Assembly: GCF_003012915.1 (NCBI RefSeq)
Contig: NZ_CP027770.1
Span: 1,302,001 to 1,366,000, forward strand
Direction of reading: 5' to 3'
DNA from: Staphylococcus felis
GTDB lineage: Bacteria > Bacillota > Bacilli > Staphylococcales > Staphylococcaceae
Length of the DNA: 64,000 nt
Program-made: the position numbers and the translations under genes
In this document: positions 17,024 to 28,434 of the stretch, piece by piece
How positions within the stretch are numbered: position 1 is the first letter of the stretch
How the letters are laid out: every line of letters starts with the position of its first letter
The notes under the pieces: model-generated
What the model saw: only the letters and a program-made list of their open reading frames with translations
What the model was told of the DNA's origin: nothing
Database searches by the model: none

Positions 17024-18781
17024 ATGAACAAACTGATTGGATTCATTGAAAAGGGAAAGCCATTTTTTGAAAAGCTCTCGCGTAACATTTATTTAAGAGC
17101 GATTCGAGATGGATTCATTTCGGCTATGCCTGTGATCTTATTTTCCAGTATTTTCTTATTGATTGCATATGTTCCGAATATTTTTGGGTTCACTTGGAGC
17201 AAAGAAGCAGAAGCAATGATTATGAAGCCATATGGTTACACGATGGGGATTGTAGGTTTACTTGTAGCTGGTACAACGGCCAAAGCTTTAACGGATGCGT
17301 ACAATCGTAAGTTAGAAAGTACAAACCAAATTAACTTTATTTCGACAATGCTCGCGTCAATTTGTGGTTTCTTGTTTTTAGCTTCAAATCCACTTGAAGC
17401 AGGTGGATTTGCGAATGCATTTATGGGGACTAAAGGATTGCTCACTGCATTTTTATCCGCATTTATCACAGTCATTATCTATAATATCTGTGTAAAAAAC
17501 AATGTCACAATTAAAATGCCGAAAGAAGTGCCACCGAATATTTCGCAAGTGTTTAAAGACTTAATTCCGTTTAGTTTAGTGATTTTAGTGTTATACGGTT
17601 TAGATCTTTTGGCACGAGCATTAGTGAATACAAATGTAGCAGAAGCGATTGTGAAGTTTTTCGAACCTTTATTCACGGCTGCTGACGGTTGGGTTGGTAT
17701 TACGATTATTTTTGGTGCTTTTGCTTTATTCTGGTTTGTCGGTATCCATGGACCGTCTATTGTCGAACCAGCGATTGCGGCAATTACGTATGCTAATATC
17801 GAAACAAACTTTAACTTATTACAATCTGGGGAACATGCAGATAAGATTTTAACACCAGGTACGCAAATGTTTATTGTTACGATGGGTGGTACGGGTGCTA
17901 CATTAATTCTTCCTTTTGTATTTATGTGGCTATCAAAATCTAAACGTAACAAAGCAATTGGTCGTGCATCAGTTGTGCCAACTTTCTTTGGAGTGAACGA
18001 ACCAATTCTTTTTGGTGCACCAATTGTATTAAATCCAGTATTCTTTATTCCTTTTATTTTGGCACCAATTGTGAACGTGTGGATTTTTAAATTCTTTGTT
18101 GATGTTATAGGGATGAATAGTTTCAGTGTTGTATTACCATGGACAACACCTGGTCCTTTAGGCATTATTATGGGAACTGGCTTTGAAGTTTGGGCATTTG
18201 TTTTAGCGATTACACTCATCGTAGTCGATGTGCTCATTTACTATCCATTCTTCAAAGTGTATGACAAACAAATCTTGGAAGACGAGTTAAAAGGTATCGA
18301 TAACTCGGAAGCATTACGTTCGAAAGTGGCTGACAACTTTGATACGAGAAAAGCAGATGCAGTGATTGCTTCATCTGTTGGTAACTCGACAGCTCAAGAA
18401 GTTGAGTCTAAAGATAATGAATCAATTACAGGTACGACAACGCACGCCAATGATAATGTTATGCCTGAACCAACAAATGTCCTTGTCCTTTGTGCGGGTG
18501 GAGGAACAAGTGGATTGTTAGCAAATGCTTTGAACACAGCTGCAAAAGAGCATCATCAGCCTGTTAAGGCAGCAGCAGGTGGTTACGGTGCACACATGGA
18601 TATTATGAAAGAATATGACTTAATCATCTTAGCACCTCAAGTTGCTTCAAACTATGAAGATATTAAACAAGATACAGATCGTCTCGGCATCAAACTTGCT
18701 AAAACACAAGGTGCAGAATATATCAAACTCACTCGTGACGGTGAAGGTGCATTGCAATTTGTAAGAGATCAATTTAAATAA
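17024..18781 (+). CDS. lacE: Lactose PTS EIICB component LacE
   Basis: The 585-residue membrane protein combines EIIC (about residues 1-430, with the substrate loop [10 protein letters not shown]) and a C-terminal EIIB domain whose phosphocysteine is Cys490 ([12 protein letters not shown]). It imports lactose and phosphorylates it. ATG 17024 matches the start of known LacE; the frame is open three codons earlier at a TTG. A Ser/Asn/Thr-rich linker joins the two domains. Confidence 0.95.
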   Translation: MNKLIGFIEKGKPFFEKLSRNIYLRAIRDGFISAMPVILFSSIFLLIAYVPNIFGFTWSKEAEAMIMKPYGYTMGIVGLLVAGTTAKALTDAYNRKLESTNQINFISTMLASICGFLFLASNPLEAGGFANAFMGTKGLLTAFLSAFITVIIYNICVKNNVTIKMPKEVPPNISQVFKDLIPFSLVILVLYGLDLLARALVNTNVAEAIVKFFEPLFTAADGWVGITIIFGAFALFWFVGIHGPSIVEPAIAAITYANIETNFNLLQSGEHADKILTPGTQMFIVTMGGTGATLILPFVFMWLSKSKRNKAIGRASVVPTFFGVNEPILFGAPIVLNPVFFIPFILAPIVNVWIFKFFVDVIGMNSFSVVLPWTTPGPLGIIMGTGFEVWAFVLAITLIVVDVLIYYPFFKVYDKQILEDELKGIDNSEALRSKVADNFDTRKADAVIASSVGNSTAQEVESKDNESITGTTTHANDNVMPEPTNVLVLCAGGGTSGLLANALNTAAKEHHQPVKAAAGGYGAHMDIMKEYDLIILAPQVASNYEDIKQDTDRLGIKLAKTQGAEYIKLTRDGEGALQFVRDQFK

Positions 18782-18793
18782 AAAGGAGCCTGA

Positions 18794-20203
<1,410 letters not shown>

Positions 20204-20209
20204 AACAAT

Positions 20210-20242
20210 GAAACCACGGCTTGAACGGAGTCGTGGTTTTTG
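20210..20242 (+). terminator. Rho-independent terminator of the lac operon
   Basis: AAACCACGGC and GTCGTGGTTTTT form the stem, with a run of Ts. Confidence 0.85.
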
Positions 20243-20327
20243 GTGTGATATGCTAAATTATATAAGTAAAGGATGAATCCAAAGTTAAAAGATGTGTCAA
20301 AGAACTTTTGATAAAGGAGTATTTATT

Positions 20328-20996
20328 ATGACAGAAATATTGATTATAGAAGACGATATTGAAATTGCACATGTGCTGTCTTTGATGTTAGCGAAAAAAG
20401 AGATACGTTCAACGATTGCGTATAGTGGATAAGAGGGTATTTCATTACTTGAAAATAAACAGTTTGATATTGTTTTGTTGGATTTAATGTTACCTCAAAT
20501 GAATGGTCTTGAAGTGCTTCAAAAAATACGTGATAAATACAAATCAAAAGTGATTGTCATTTCTGCCAAACACGATGTGAAAGAAAAGGTCATGTTATTA
20601 GAAGAGGGGGCAGATGATTATATTACTAAGCCATTTGATCAAGAAGAGGTGACCGCAAGAATACTCGTTCAATTACGAAATTTATCAGGTCAGGATAATT
20701 GTGTTGTGAAAACATGGAAGGCGCTTAAAATAGATAAGTCCAAACGCGAGGTTACACTTGAAAATCAATTATTAAAATTAACTAATGCAGAATATGAAAT
20801 CCTCAATTATTTTATGGATTATCCAGAAAGGCCAATTACTAAGCAACAAATCTATGAAAATATCTGGTCGGGCCCGTATTTAGGGGATGATAATACTGTT
20901 AGCATGCATATGTCTAATATTAGGAAAAAATTTTCTGAAGTTACAGAAACCGCATATTTTAAAACTATTTGGGGCATTGGTTTTATGCTCATATAA
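20328..20996 (+). pseudogene. OmpR-family response regulator with in-frame stop at codon 35
   Basis: From ATG 20328, after AAAGGAG, the frame reads MTEILIIEDDIEIA, a normal receiver start. It reaches TAA at 20430-20432, between YSG and EGI, where relatives have a sense codon such as CAA or GAA. The same frame then continues without interruption through the phosphoacceptor (VLLDLMLP), ITKPF and a full DNA-binding domain ending TIWGIGFMLI. One base change explains the break. Restart at an internal start codon would yield a protein without the acidic pocket. The partner genes downstream are intact. Confidence 0.85.
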
Positions 20997-21083
20997 ACTT
21001 TATGATTTCTTTATACTTTACTTAAAGTTTCTTTGAACACGCATCAGTACAATAAAGATAAATTAAGTAAAGGAGAGGATATC

Positions 21084-22001
21084 ATGGATAGTGTGATAGA
21101 GACGACACAGTTATCAAAAAAGTACGCAACTTCCGAAGCTTTAAGTCATTTCGATTTTAAAGTGACAAAGGGTGAAATCTGTGCGGTTATTGGAAAGAAT
21201 GGTGCAGGAAAATCAACATTATTTAAACTATTATCGAATGAATTGTTGATGACAGGTGGCAAGATTGAATTATTTGGACACCACTATAAATCATCAAATG
21301 AGGTTAAAAAGAGAATAGGTTTTTTAATAGAAAGGCCAAAGTTTTATGAAAATCTCACAGCTTATCAAAATTTAAAATATTTAGCTAAACTCCGAGGCAT
21401 TACGCATACAAATCGACTGGATGAGGTTTTAAAATTAGTAGGTTTATATGAGGTGAAAAAGCATAAAGTTGAAACATTTTCAATAGGAATGAAACAGCGT
21501 CTGGGTATTGCACAAGCTATATTACATCATCCAGATTGTCTTATTTTAGATGAACCTACGAATGGTCTGGATGTAGAAGGTATTGCGAATATTAGACATT
21601 TGATTTTAAAGCTTAATAAAGAATACGGCGTTACGATTTTGATTTCAAGTCATATTTTATCTGAATTAAAAATGGTTGCGGAGCGATTTATCTTTATTCG
21701 AGATGGCCGTCTCATTCACGACATTACAAAAGCGGAACTAGAAGAAAAGTCTAAAAAGTATTTATTACTTCAAGTGGATAACGTTCCAGAAGCAGTAAGG
21801 TTACTTGAAACATATTTTAAAGCAATACAATATACAGTTCTCCCTAATCAGGTCATTCAAATTCATAATTATATGGAGGAAGCGCATCAAATCAATAAAG
21901 TTTTAGTTGAACATCATATATTGATTAAAGAATTTAGAATTGATCAAAAAGAATTAGAAACATATTTCTTAGAATTAGAGGAGGCTGAAAGTAATGTTTA
22001 A
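21084..22001 (+). CDS. ABC transporter ATP-binding protein (BcrA-like)
   Basis: The 305-residue ATPase has Walker A GKNGAGKST, a degenerate signature FSIGMKQR in place of LSGGQ, Walker B CLILDEPTNGLD, and a C-terminal extension. This is typical of BcrA-type ATPases for lantibiotic or bacitracin resistance. ATG 21084 follows GGAGAGGATATC. It overlaps the permease by 8 bp. It should work with the permease and be controlled by the two-component system around it. Confidence 0.87.
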   Translation: MDSVIETTQLSKKYATSEALSHFDFKVTKGEICAVIGKNGAGKSTLFKLLSNELLMTGGKIELFGHHYKSSNEVKKRIGFLIERPKFYENLTAYQNLKYLAKLRGITHTNRLDEVLKLVGLYEVKKHKVETFSIGMKQRLGIAQAILHHPDCLILDEPTNGLDVEGIANIRHLILKLNKEYGVTILISSHILSELKMVAERFIFIRDGRLIHDITKAELEEKSKKYLLLQVDNVPEAVRLLETYFKAIQYTVLPNQVIQIHNYMEEAHQINKVLVEHHILIKEFRIDQKELETYFLELEEAESNV

Positions 22002-22743
22002 TTTAATGACTGCGGAAAGTTATCGATTAAGACATAAGAGAGCGTTACATCTTGTTATGAGTATAAGTGCTATTTTAATAGTGTTAGCTGCGATTGTCAT
22101 TGCATATTTTGGACATACAGATAAAAGTTTCCCATATTTTCGTATGGATTTTTACTTTATGAGCGCAGTGGGTATTAATATTGCTACGGTTTTAGTCATT
22201 TACTTTTTTGGTGTATCACTCCTTACAACGACAGATTATCAAATGATTTCTCACGCTATTGCTTTTGGTCAGTCGCGAGAAAATATATTTATGAGCAAGT
22301 TAGCTATTTCTTTATTTTACTTTGTGTTATTTTGTATTGTAAGCATGATTGAAATGTTCTTTGTAAGTGCGATTATTTTTCCAGATTTTGATGAAACTTG
22401 GCTAGTTACTTTAAAAGCAATCTTTAATATAATGCCAATCTTTTTAGCGATCTTTTGTGTGTCATTTTCGTTAGCAATATTGAGAATCAATTATCTCATT
22501 ACTATTATAGTGCTAATGTTTTTATTTTTACTATCTGAAAAACTCACATATATGTTAAGTAAAACATCAGAGATATTTGAGTACATACATCAATATACTC
22601 CAGGTCAACTGTATTTGAATAATTTAGCAGGATACTATAATCGTGATTTAACAATCGACTTTTCCTATTGGCTCGTGGGAGGGATATGTGTATGTTTATT
22701 TTTAATCGTAAGCTTTATCAAATTTAAGAAAAAAGAGTTTTAA
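21994..22743 (+). CDS. ABC-2-type permease (BcrB-like)
   Basis: The 249-residue protein has six predicted membrane helices and short loops, including a first helix at ~18-38. It starts inside the end of the ATPase gene after GAGGAGGC and is therefore coupled to it. ATPase, permease, kinase and a regulator in one operon resemble the B. subtilis ycbLMNO arrangement and lantibiotic self-protection systems. Confidence 0.75.
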   Translation: MFNLMTAESYRLRHKRALHLVMSISAILIVLAAIVIAYFGHTDKSFPYFRMDFYFMSAVGINIATVLVIYFFGVSLLTTTDYQMISHAIAFGQSRENIFMSKLAISLFYFVLFCIVSMIEMFFVSAIIFPDFDETWLVTLKAIFNIMPIFLAIFCVSFSLAILRINYLITIIVLMFLFLLSEKLTYMLSKTSEIFEYIHQYTPGQLYLNNLAGYYNRDLTIDFSYWLVGGICVCLFLIVSFIKFKKKEF

Positions 22744-22760
22744 ATTAATGAGGTTATCAT

Positions 22761-23672
22761 ATGTGGATTATAGTTATTATTTGTTTAATAGCCATCCTTT
22801 ATTTAGCTATTCGATTTGTCTTGGTTAAGATGGAAATAAAATATGTGCGTAATCAATTGATGAATATTAAAAAAGGTGCTTCAAGTAATCAATTAATACA
22901 AGCGACAATGGGAAAAAGTTGTTCACATCTTATTAATGATATAAATGAGATGCTATTATTGCAGATTGAGGAAAGAAGAAAATATCGATTAAGAGATCAA
23001 GCGATTAAAGAAGAACTCGCTAATATCTCACATGATTTTAGAACCCCTTTAACAGCGATAAAGGGATATTCACAGATACTGAGCCAAGACTATAATTTAG
23101 ACTATAATCAAAAAGAATATTTAACCATTATGATTCGTAAAATCAACTTGTTAGAGAGACAAGTTGAGAAATTTTATGATTTAACATTAATTGAATCTCA
23201 AGATTATCCAGTACATCTAGCTTTTCAACCACTTAAAAATCTTATGGATAATGTACTAATGACTTATTATAAAGAAATGGAAGCAAACAATATCATTCTT
23301 AAAAGGTACGAATTGACAAAGGATGATGTTCTCATGGATGAAGACATTACAAAACGTATATTAAATAATCTTTTGTCGAATGTCTTAAAACATGGTGAAA
23401 AACAGATGAGCATATATACACAAGTGCAAGACGATACATTAGTACTTTCAATTATGAATCATATTCAACAAAATCATGTAGTTCCTACAGAAAAAATATT
23501 TGAACGCACGTATACAACGCAATCGAATCGTAAGGATGGTGTTGGTTTGGGTTTGTATATTGTACGTTCATTAGTACGACTGCAAAAAGGAACAGTAGAA
23601 GCCAAGCAAGAAAACGATACATTTACAATATTGGTTACTTTTAAACTTAAATCATTTGAGCTCTATTTATAA
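22761..23672 (+). CDS. Sensor histidine kinase with one membrane helix
   Basis: The 303-residue kinase has a single N-terminal membrane helix (about 1-20) and no outside domain. It carries H-box NISHDFRTPLT with His91, N-box NNLLSNVLKHG and G-box GVGLGLYIVRS. It probably senses through the neighbouring transporter. Its response regulator gene, five positions upstream of the block, carries a nonsense codon, so signalling may be dead or redirected. Confidence 0.88.
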   Translation: MWIIVIICLIAILYLAIRFVLVKMEIKYVRNQLMNIKKGASSNQLIQATMGKSCSHLINDINEMLLLQIEERRKYRLRDQAIKEELANISHDFRTPLTAIKGYSQILSQDYNLDYNQKEYLTIMIRKINLLERQVEKFYDLTLIESQDYPVHLAFQPLKNLMDNVLMTYYKEMEANNIILKRYELTKDDVLMDEDITKRILNNLLSNVLKHGEKQMSIYTQVQDDTLVLSIMNHIQQNHVVPTEKIFERTYTTQSNRKDGVGLGLYIVRSLVRLQKGTVEAKQENDTFTILVTFKLKSFELYL

Positions 23673-23694
23673 AAATGAATATAAATGAACGTCA

Positions 23695-23757
23695 AAGACT
23701 GAGACACAACTGTCTATATGGAATCCCAAGACATGATGTTGTCTTAGTCTTATTTTT
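23695..23757 (+). terminator. Terminator after the kinase gene
   Basis: AAGACTGAGACA and TGTCTTAGTCTTATTTTT pair across a loop that itself contains a short hairpin. It ends next to the tracrRNA terminator on the other strand. Confidence 0.7.
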
Positions 23758-23764
23758 AACAAAT

Positions 23765-23865
23765 AAAAAAACCCACTGACACAGTGAGTTGTTAATGTAA
23801 CATTACGTTGACGCTTTAAGCTTGTTTTAACTTAACTATGATTATTTAGAATGAAGTAAAACTTC
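23765..23865 (-). ncRNA. tracrRNA of the type II-A CRISPR-Cas system
   Basis: Read on the minus strand, the first ~39 nt (23862 down to 23824) begin GTTTTACTTC and end AAGTTAAAAC, the form of an anti-repeat. The core CATAGTTAAGTTAAAAC corresponds to the CATAGCAAGTTAAAAT stretch of the S. pyogenes tracrRNA. A nexus-like GCTTAAAGC, an AT-rich hairpin (GTAATGTTACATTA) and a final stem of 8 bp (23771-23789) with seven Us follow. A consensus promoter lies directly upstream. Length is about 100 nt. The gene is divergent from cas9 and just upstream of it, a usual place in type II-A loci. Exact ends are estimated. Confidence 0.85.
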
Positions 23866-23871
23866 TTTTGT

Positions 23872-23900
23872 ATCATAACATGGGTATTCACAATTGTCAA
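23872..23900 (-). promoter_or_regulatory. Promoter of the tracrRNA gene
   Basis: On the minus strand TTGACA (23900-23895) and TATGAT (23877-23872) are separated by exactly 17 bp. Transcription would start near 23865, at the beginning of the anti-repeat. Confidence 0.88.
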
Positions 23901-23951
23901 AATATTTGAGATAATGTTTTTAAAAAGAAATAAATGGGGGTAAATATAGTG

Positions 23952-26900
23952 ATGCAAAGGCCATATATTTTAAGCTTAGATATTGGGACAGGCAGTGTGG
24001 GATATGCTTGTATGGATGAATCTTTTAACATTCTAAAATACCATCATAAAGATGCAATTGGTGTATATCTATTCGACGGAGCTGATACTGCTGAAGAAAG
24101 AAGATTATTTCGATCATCTAGAAGAAGAAACAATCGTCGTATTAAACGTCTAGGGCTATTACAAGAGATTTTAGCACCCCTTGTACAAAATCCTAACTTT
24201 TATCAATTTGAAAGACAGCATACTTGGAAAAACAACAATGTCGATTTTAAAAATAAAAGTTTATCTGAGGTATTAAAATTTTTAGGATATAACCCTAAAA
24301 AATATCCAACGATTTACCATTTACAAGAAGAACTGTTGTATAAAGATCAAAAGGCAGCACCTGAACTGATATACATAGCCTTATATCATTTGGTTAAATA
24401 TAGAGGTCACTTCTTATTTAATCATTTAAATGTAGAGAATTTATCTAGTGAGGAAAGTTTAGATGACTTGATTCAGTTGATTGAACAATATGAAGTCATT
24501 AATGAAACAACATTAAATATTAATTACGAAGATAAGAAAGAAATATTAAATATCCTCCAAGACAATAGCGTTACCAAAAATGATCGTTCAAAGCAAGTTA
24601 AAAAGTATGACAAGGGATTAGATCAAATTGCTAAAATGGTGTTAGGTCTCAAATTTAATGAAGGCAAGCTCTTTTATAATGCAGAAAATAAAGAATCGCT
24701 TATAGAAGCAAATCAGTCTTATACATTTGATGATGATTATGAAGAAGCGATGAGTTCATTTTTATCCCAAGAACAATTAGATTTCATTGAGTTAGCTAAT
24801 AAAATATACTTATCTATATTACTGAAACAAGTGCTTAAAGGGAAAAAATCTATAGCTGCTTCTAAAGTGCAAGCGTATCAAAAATTCGGTAAAGAATTAA
24901 AACAAGTTAAAGACCTTGTATATAAGGCGGATAAATCAAAACAAGCATATCAATCTATTTTTGTATCCGCGAAAGAAAGCTTAAAAGCGTATCAAGAAAA
25001 ACCAGATCAAAATAACTTTAAACAACTTTGTATATTTGATCAATATTTAATTAGTCCAAAAAATCAATATGATAAGTTATTAAATGAATTAAAGCCTTAT
25101 ATCCTTAAAGAGCACCCCCTTTATAAAGAAATTGAAAATAAAACATTACTCAAAGTATTAAATACTACTGATAACGCTAGTATACCGATGCAAATGAATC
25201 TCTATGAGGCACAAACAATCCTGAAAAATCAACAGAAGTATCATCCTGAAATTACAGATGAAATGATTGAAAAAGTATCTGATTTAATTACATTCAGAGT
25301 ACCTTATTATGTAGGACCTCTTGTTAAAGGAAAAAATGATCATCGCTTCGGGTGGATGATTCGAAATTCAAGCCAATCTATTAAGCCATGGAACTTTGAT
25401 GAAGTAGTGAATCGAACTGATAGTGCGACTGAATTTATTAGACGTATGACCAATAAATGTACGTACTTACTTAATGAAGATGTATTACCTAAACATAGTC
25501 TACTTTACCAAGAAATGGAAGTACTAAATGAATTAAATGGTGTACAAATCCGTAAAAAAACAGATCCCAAAAATCGTAAATATCGATTGGAACCGAAAGT
25601 GAAACAATTTGCTTTTGACTACATCTTTAAACAAATTAAATCAGTAAGTCATGAAGCGTTTTTAGACAAAATGAGAAACTCTAATTATAGAGATGATTTT
25701 ATTGAAAATGGTGTATCACTTGAGGTATTTGGAACTCAAGATGAAAAGAAATTCACTTCTAAACTTTCTTCATACATTGATATGATGAAGATATTTGGCT
25801 CAGTTGAGGATCGAAGAGAACAGATAGAAGAAATCATTTTATGGATAACGCTATTTGAAGATAAAAAAATACTTGTCCAAAAATTAAAAGAACATTATCC
25901 AGAGTTGACTGAAACTCAAATGAATCAATTGAAAAAATTAAACTACTCTGGATGGGGGCGTATGAGTGAGAAGTTATTGACGCATCGTTACCATGGTAAT
26001 GCTGTCATTGAATTACTGAAAAAATCCGATGAAAACTTTATGGAGATCATCACCAATGATGCGTACGACTTCCAAACATTTATTCAAGAAGAAAATCAAA
26101 TTCAATCTAAGCAAATACGTTATCAAGACGTTGCTGACTTAGCAACATCACCGGCACTAAAAAAAGGCATTTGGTCAACGATTAAAGTAGTCAGAGAACT
26201 CACATCTATATTCGGAGAGCCTCAAAAGATTATTATGGAATTTGCGACAGAGGATCAAGACAAAGGAAAACGTCAAAAGAGTCGTAAACAAATATGGGAT
26301 GATATTGTCAAAAAGAACAAATTAAAATCCATGGACGAATATAAGGAAATCATCAAAATAGCAGAATCATACAGTCAAGAAGCATTTCAACAAGAAAAAC
26401 TATGGTTATATCTCTCTCAAAATGGTAAATGTATGTACTCAGGTGAAAGAATTGACTTAAATGAGTTGTTACAAAAGGGTTCGCAATACTATGAAGTCGA
26501 TCATATTATTCCTCGAAGTTTTATAAAAGATGACTCTATTGATAATAAAGTACTTGTTAAACAATCGATGAACCAAGTTAAAGGGAATAAAGTACCTTTA
26601 GAATTTATCAGTTACCCTGAAAAAAGAATTTACTTCTGGAAGAGCTTAAACAAAGCAGGTCTTATCAGTGACAGCAAATTAGCCAAATTAATGAAACCAG
26701 AATTCACTGAAATGGATAAAGAAGGATTTATTCAACGACAACTCGTTGAAACACGACAAATTTCCACACACGTTAGAGATTTTCTGAGTGAAGAATATCC
26801 CAATACACGTGTCATTCCAATGAAAGCTAAGATGGTAAGTGAGTTTAGAAGGAAATTCGAAATCCCTAAAATTCGTCAATTAAATGACGCACATCATGCA

Positions 26901-27959
26901 ATTGATGCTTATTTGAATGGTGTCGTATATCATGGTGCGCAAATCGCATACCCGAGTGTAGATTTATTTGATTTTAACTTTAGATGGGAAAAAGTGAGAG
27001 CCAAGTGGAAAGCACTTGGTGAATTCAATCAAAGACAAAGGTCTCAATTTATTTTCTTCTTTAAAGAATTAGAAAAGTTACAAGTTTCAGAAGGTGAACT
27101 CTTAATATCTAAAGTAAAGATGGATATTGATCACTTTAACATCAATTTTTCTAAGAAGAGATTTAATATTGCTCAACACTTCTATAAACAAACGGCTTAT
27201 TCACCTAAAACGCATACTGCTAAGTATCAATCTGAGAAAACAAATTTTGCGGTCTATGCTGAGATGAATGCTTATCAAACACATGTTGTCGCGGTGAAAG
27301 TGTTAAATAAAAAAGGAAAACCACAAGTGAAATATCAAATGATTGATCAATATGTGATTGAACACTATAAATTTGGTGAAGGTGCTTCAAAAAGCCTTGC
27401 ACTATATTTAGCTCGACGAGACAACAAAGAAGATGTGATTGATGCTCAAATTGTTTACACCCTTAATAAGGGAGACTTATTAATGTTAGGAGAGCATCCA
27501 TGCTATTTTATATCAAGTGGTGAAGTAATTAACGCAAAACAATTTGATTTAAACTTAGATGAACAATTGATGTTAAGTCAAACATTTAATCACAAAGAAT
27601 TGAGTTCTCATGATTTGCAACAAGTCTATTTAGAATTAGCCAATAAAGCGATTGATCAGTATGCCGAGTATTTAAATACAAATGGGAACGATCAAAAAGC
27701 ACAAAAAATTAGAGGATTATTTGAAAACACTGATCAAACGCATCAAGACTTTATGAATTGTATTGATGAACTATTCAAAGCAACCAAAGCTTCTTCGGCT
27801 CGATCAGAAAAAATAGGAAGTCGTAGAAGCGGTATGGGTCATCGTAGTTTCCTAGGACCTAAGGCGAATGTAAAAGTAGCCTATACTTCAATTACAGGAC
27901 TCAAATCAACAAGACCCAAATCCTTATTTAAATTAGCGGAGTCTCGTAATGAGCTTTAG
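23952..27959 (+). CDS. cas9: Cas9 endonuclease, type II-A, full length
   Basis: About 1335 residues, the size class of S. pyogenes Cas9 rather than the ~1050-residue S. aureus form. RuvC-I is LSLDIGTGSVGY with Asp10, the bridge helix is RRLFRSSRRRNNRRIKRLG, RuvC-II is IIMEFATED (Glu ~763), the HNH is EVDHIIPRSF with His ~851 and DNKVLV, and RuvC-III is DAHHAIDAYLN (Asp ~985). The C-terminal TSITGLKSTRP corresponds to the end of the PAM-interacting domain. All nuclease residues are present. The start is ATG 23952, or GTG 23949, after GGGGG at 23936; the longer ATG at 23934 lacks a site. It cuts DNA guided by crRNA:tracrRNA. It overlaps cas1 by 11 bp. Confidence 0.96.
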   Translation: MQRPYILSLDIGTGSVGYACMDESFNILKYHHKDAIGVYLFDGADTAEERRLFRSSRRRNNRRIKRLGLLQEILAPLVQNPNFYQFERQHTWKNNNVDFKNKSLSEVLKFLGYNPKKYPTIYHLQEELLYKDQKAAPELIYIALYHLVKYRGHFLFNHLNVENLSSEESLDDLIQLIEQYEVINETTLNINYEDKKEILNILQDNSVTKNDRSKQVKKYDKGLDQIAKMVLGLKFNEGKLFYNAENKESLIEANQSYTFDDDYEEAMSSFLSQEQLDFIELANKIYLSILLKQVLKGKKSIAASKVQAYQKFGKELKQVKDLVYKADKSKQAYQSIFVSAKESLKAYQEKPDQNNFKQLCIFDQYLISPKNQYDKLLNELKPYILKEHPLYKEIENKTLLKVLNTTDNASIPMQMNLYEAQTILKNQQKYHPEITDEMIEKVSDLITFRVPYYVGPLVKGKNDHRFGWMIRNSSQSIKPWNFDEVVNRTDSATEFIRRMTNKCTYLLNEDVLPKHSLLYQEMEVLNELNGVQIRKKTDPKNRKYRLEPKVKQFAFDYIFKQIKSVSHEAFLDKMRNSNYRDDFIENGVSLEVFGTQDEKKFTSKLSSYIDMMKIFGSVEDRREQIEEIILWITLFEDKKILVQKLKEHYPELTETQMNQLKKLNYSGWGRMSEKLLTHRYHGNAVIELLKKSDENFMEIITNDAYDFQTFIQEENQIQSKQIRYQDVADLATSPALKKGIWSTIKVVRELTSIFGEPQKIIMEFATEDQDKGKRQKSRKQIWDDIVKKNKLKSMDEYKEIIKIAESYSQEAFQQEKLWLYLSQNGKCMYSGERIDLNELLQKGSQYYEVDHIIPRSFIKDDSIDNKVLVKQSMNQVKGNKVPLEFISYPEKRIYFWKSLNKAGLISDSKLAKLMKPEFTEMDKEGFIQRQLVETRQISTHVRDFLSEEYPNTRVIPMKAKMVSEFRRKFEIPKIRQLNDAHHAIDAYLNGVVYHGAQIAYPSVDLFDFNFRWEKVRAKWKALGEFNQRQRSQFIFFFKELEKLQVSEGELLISKVKMDIDHFNINFSKKRFNIAQHFYKQTAYSPKTHTAKYQSEKTNFAVYAEMNAYQTHVVAVKVLNKKGKPQVKYQMIDQYVIEHYKFGEGASKSLALYLARRDNKEDVIDAQIVYTLNKGDLLMLGEHPCYFISSGEVINAKQFDLNLDEQLMLSQTFNHKELSSHDLQQVYLELANKAIDQYAEYLNTNGNDQKAQKIRGLFENTDQTHQDFMNCIDELFKATKASSARSEKIGSRRSGMGHRSFLGPKANVKVAYTSITGLKSTRPKSLFKLAESRNEL

Positions 27960-28434
27960 AACAGTGATTGTTACTACAGATGCTAAGTTATCACTGCGGA
28001 GAAATCATTTAATTGTAAAAGGGGAACAAGTCAGTCAAGTTTCTTTGAATGAAATCAGCTGTCTAGTCATTGAGCATCCAAATGTCTCAATGACTGGGCA
28101 TCTTATCAATGCACTGAGTAACCATAAAATTGTCACAATATTGTGTAATTCTAAACATTTACCGCATACATTTTTCTTGTCAGTTTATGGTCACCATCGA
28201 CAATCAAGATTAATTGCTAAACAAATGGATTGGTCTAACGAAAGAAAAAATAGACTATGGCAAGAATTAATTAAACATAAAATTTTAAATCAAAAACAGA
28301 TCATTGAAACTTTTTATGGTAAAGATGAGGCAGATCCATTTGAAAGATATGCCAAAGAGGTTGTTTTAGGAGATAAAACCAATCGAGAAGGCCATGCTGC
28401 AAAAGTTTACTTTGGTATGTCAACAGATTTCTAG
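27949..28434 (+). pseudogene. cas1: 5' part of cas1, cut by an IS3-family element
   Basis: The frame encodes 161 residues that match the N-terminal half of type II-A Cas1 (RTVIVTTDAKLS, SKHLPHTFFLSVYGHH, LIAKQMDWS, NREGHAAKVYF), including the first catalytic Glu in REGHAA. Family length is about 290 residues. The part with the catalytic His and Asp is missing. The frame stops at TAG formed by the first three bases of the IS element (28432-28434). No remainder of cas1 appears on the far side of the element, so a deletion accompanied or followed the insertion. Spacer acquisition by this locus is therefore lost. Confidence 0.92.

Noticed and set aside
17479..18237. 252-codon open frame on the minus strand inside lacE
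   Set aside because: It is fully antisense to an unmistakable lacE, lacks a ribosome binding site and has low-complexity content caused by the codon pattern of the opposite strand.
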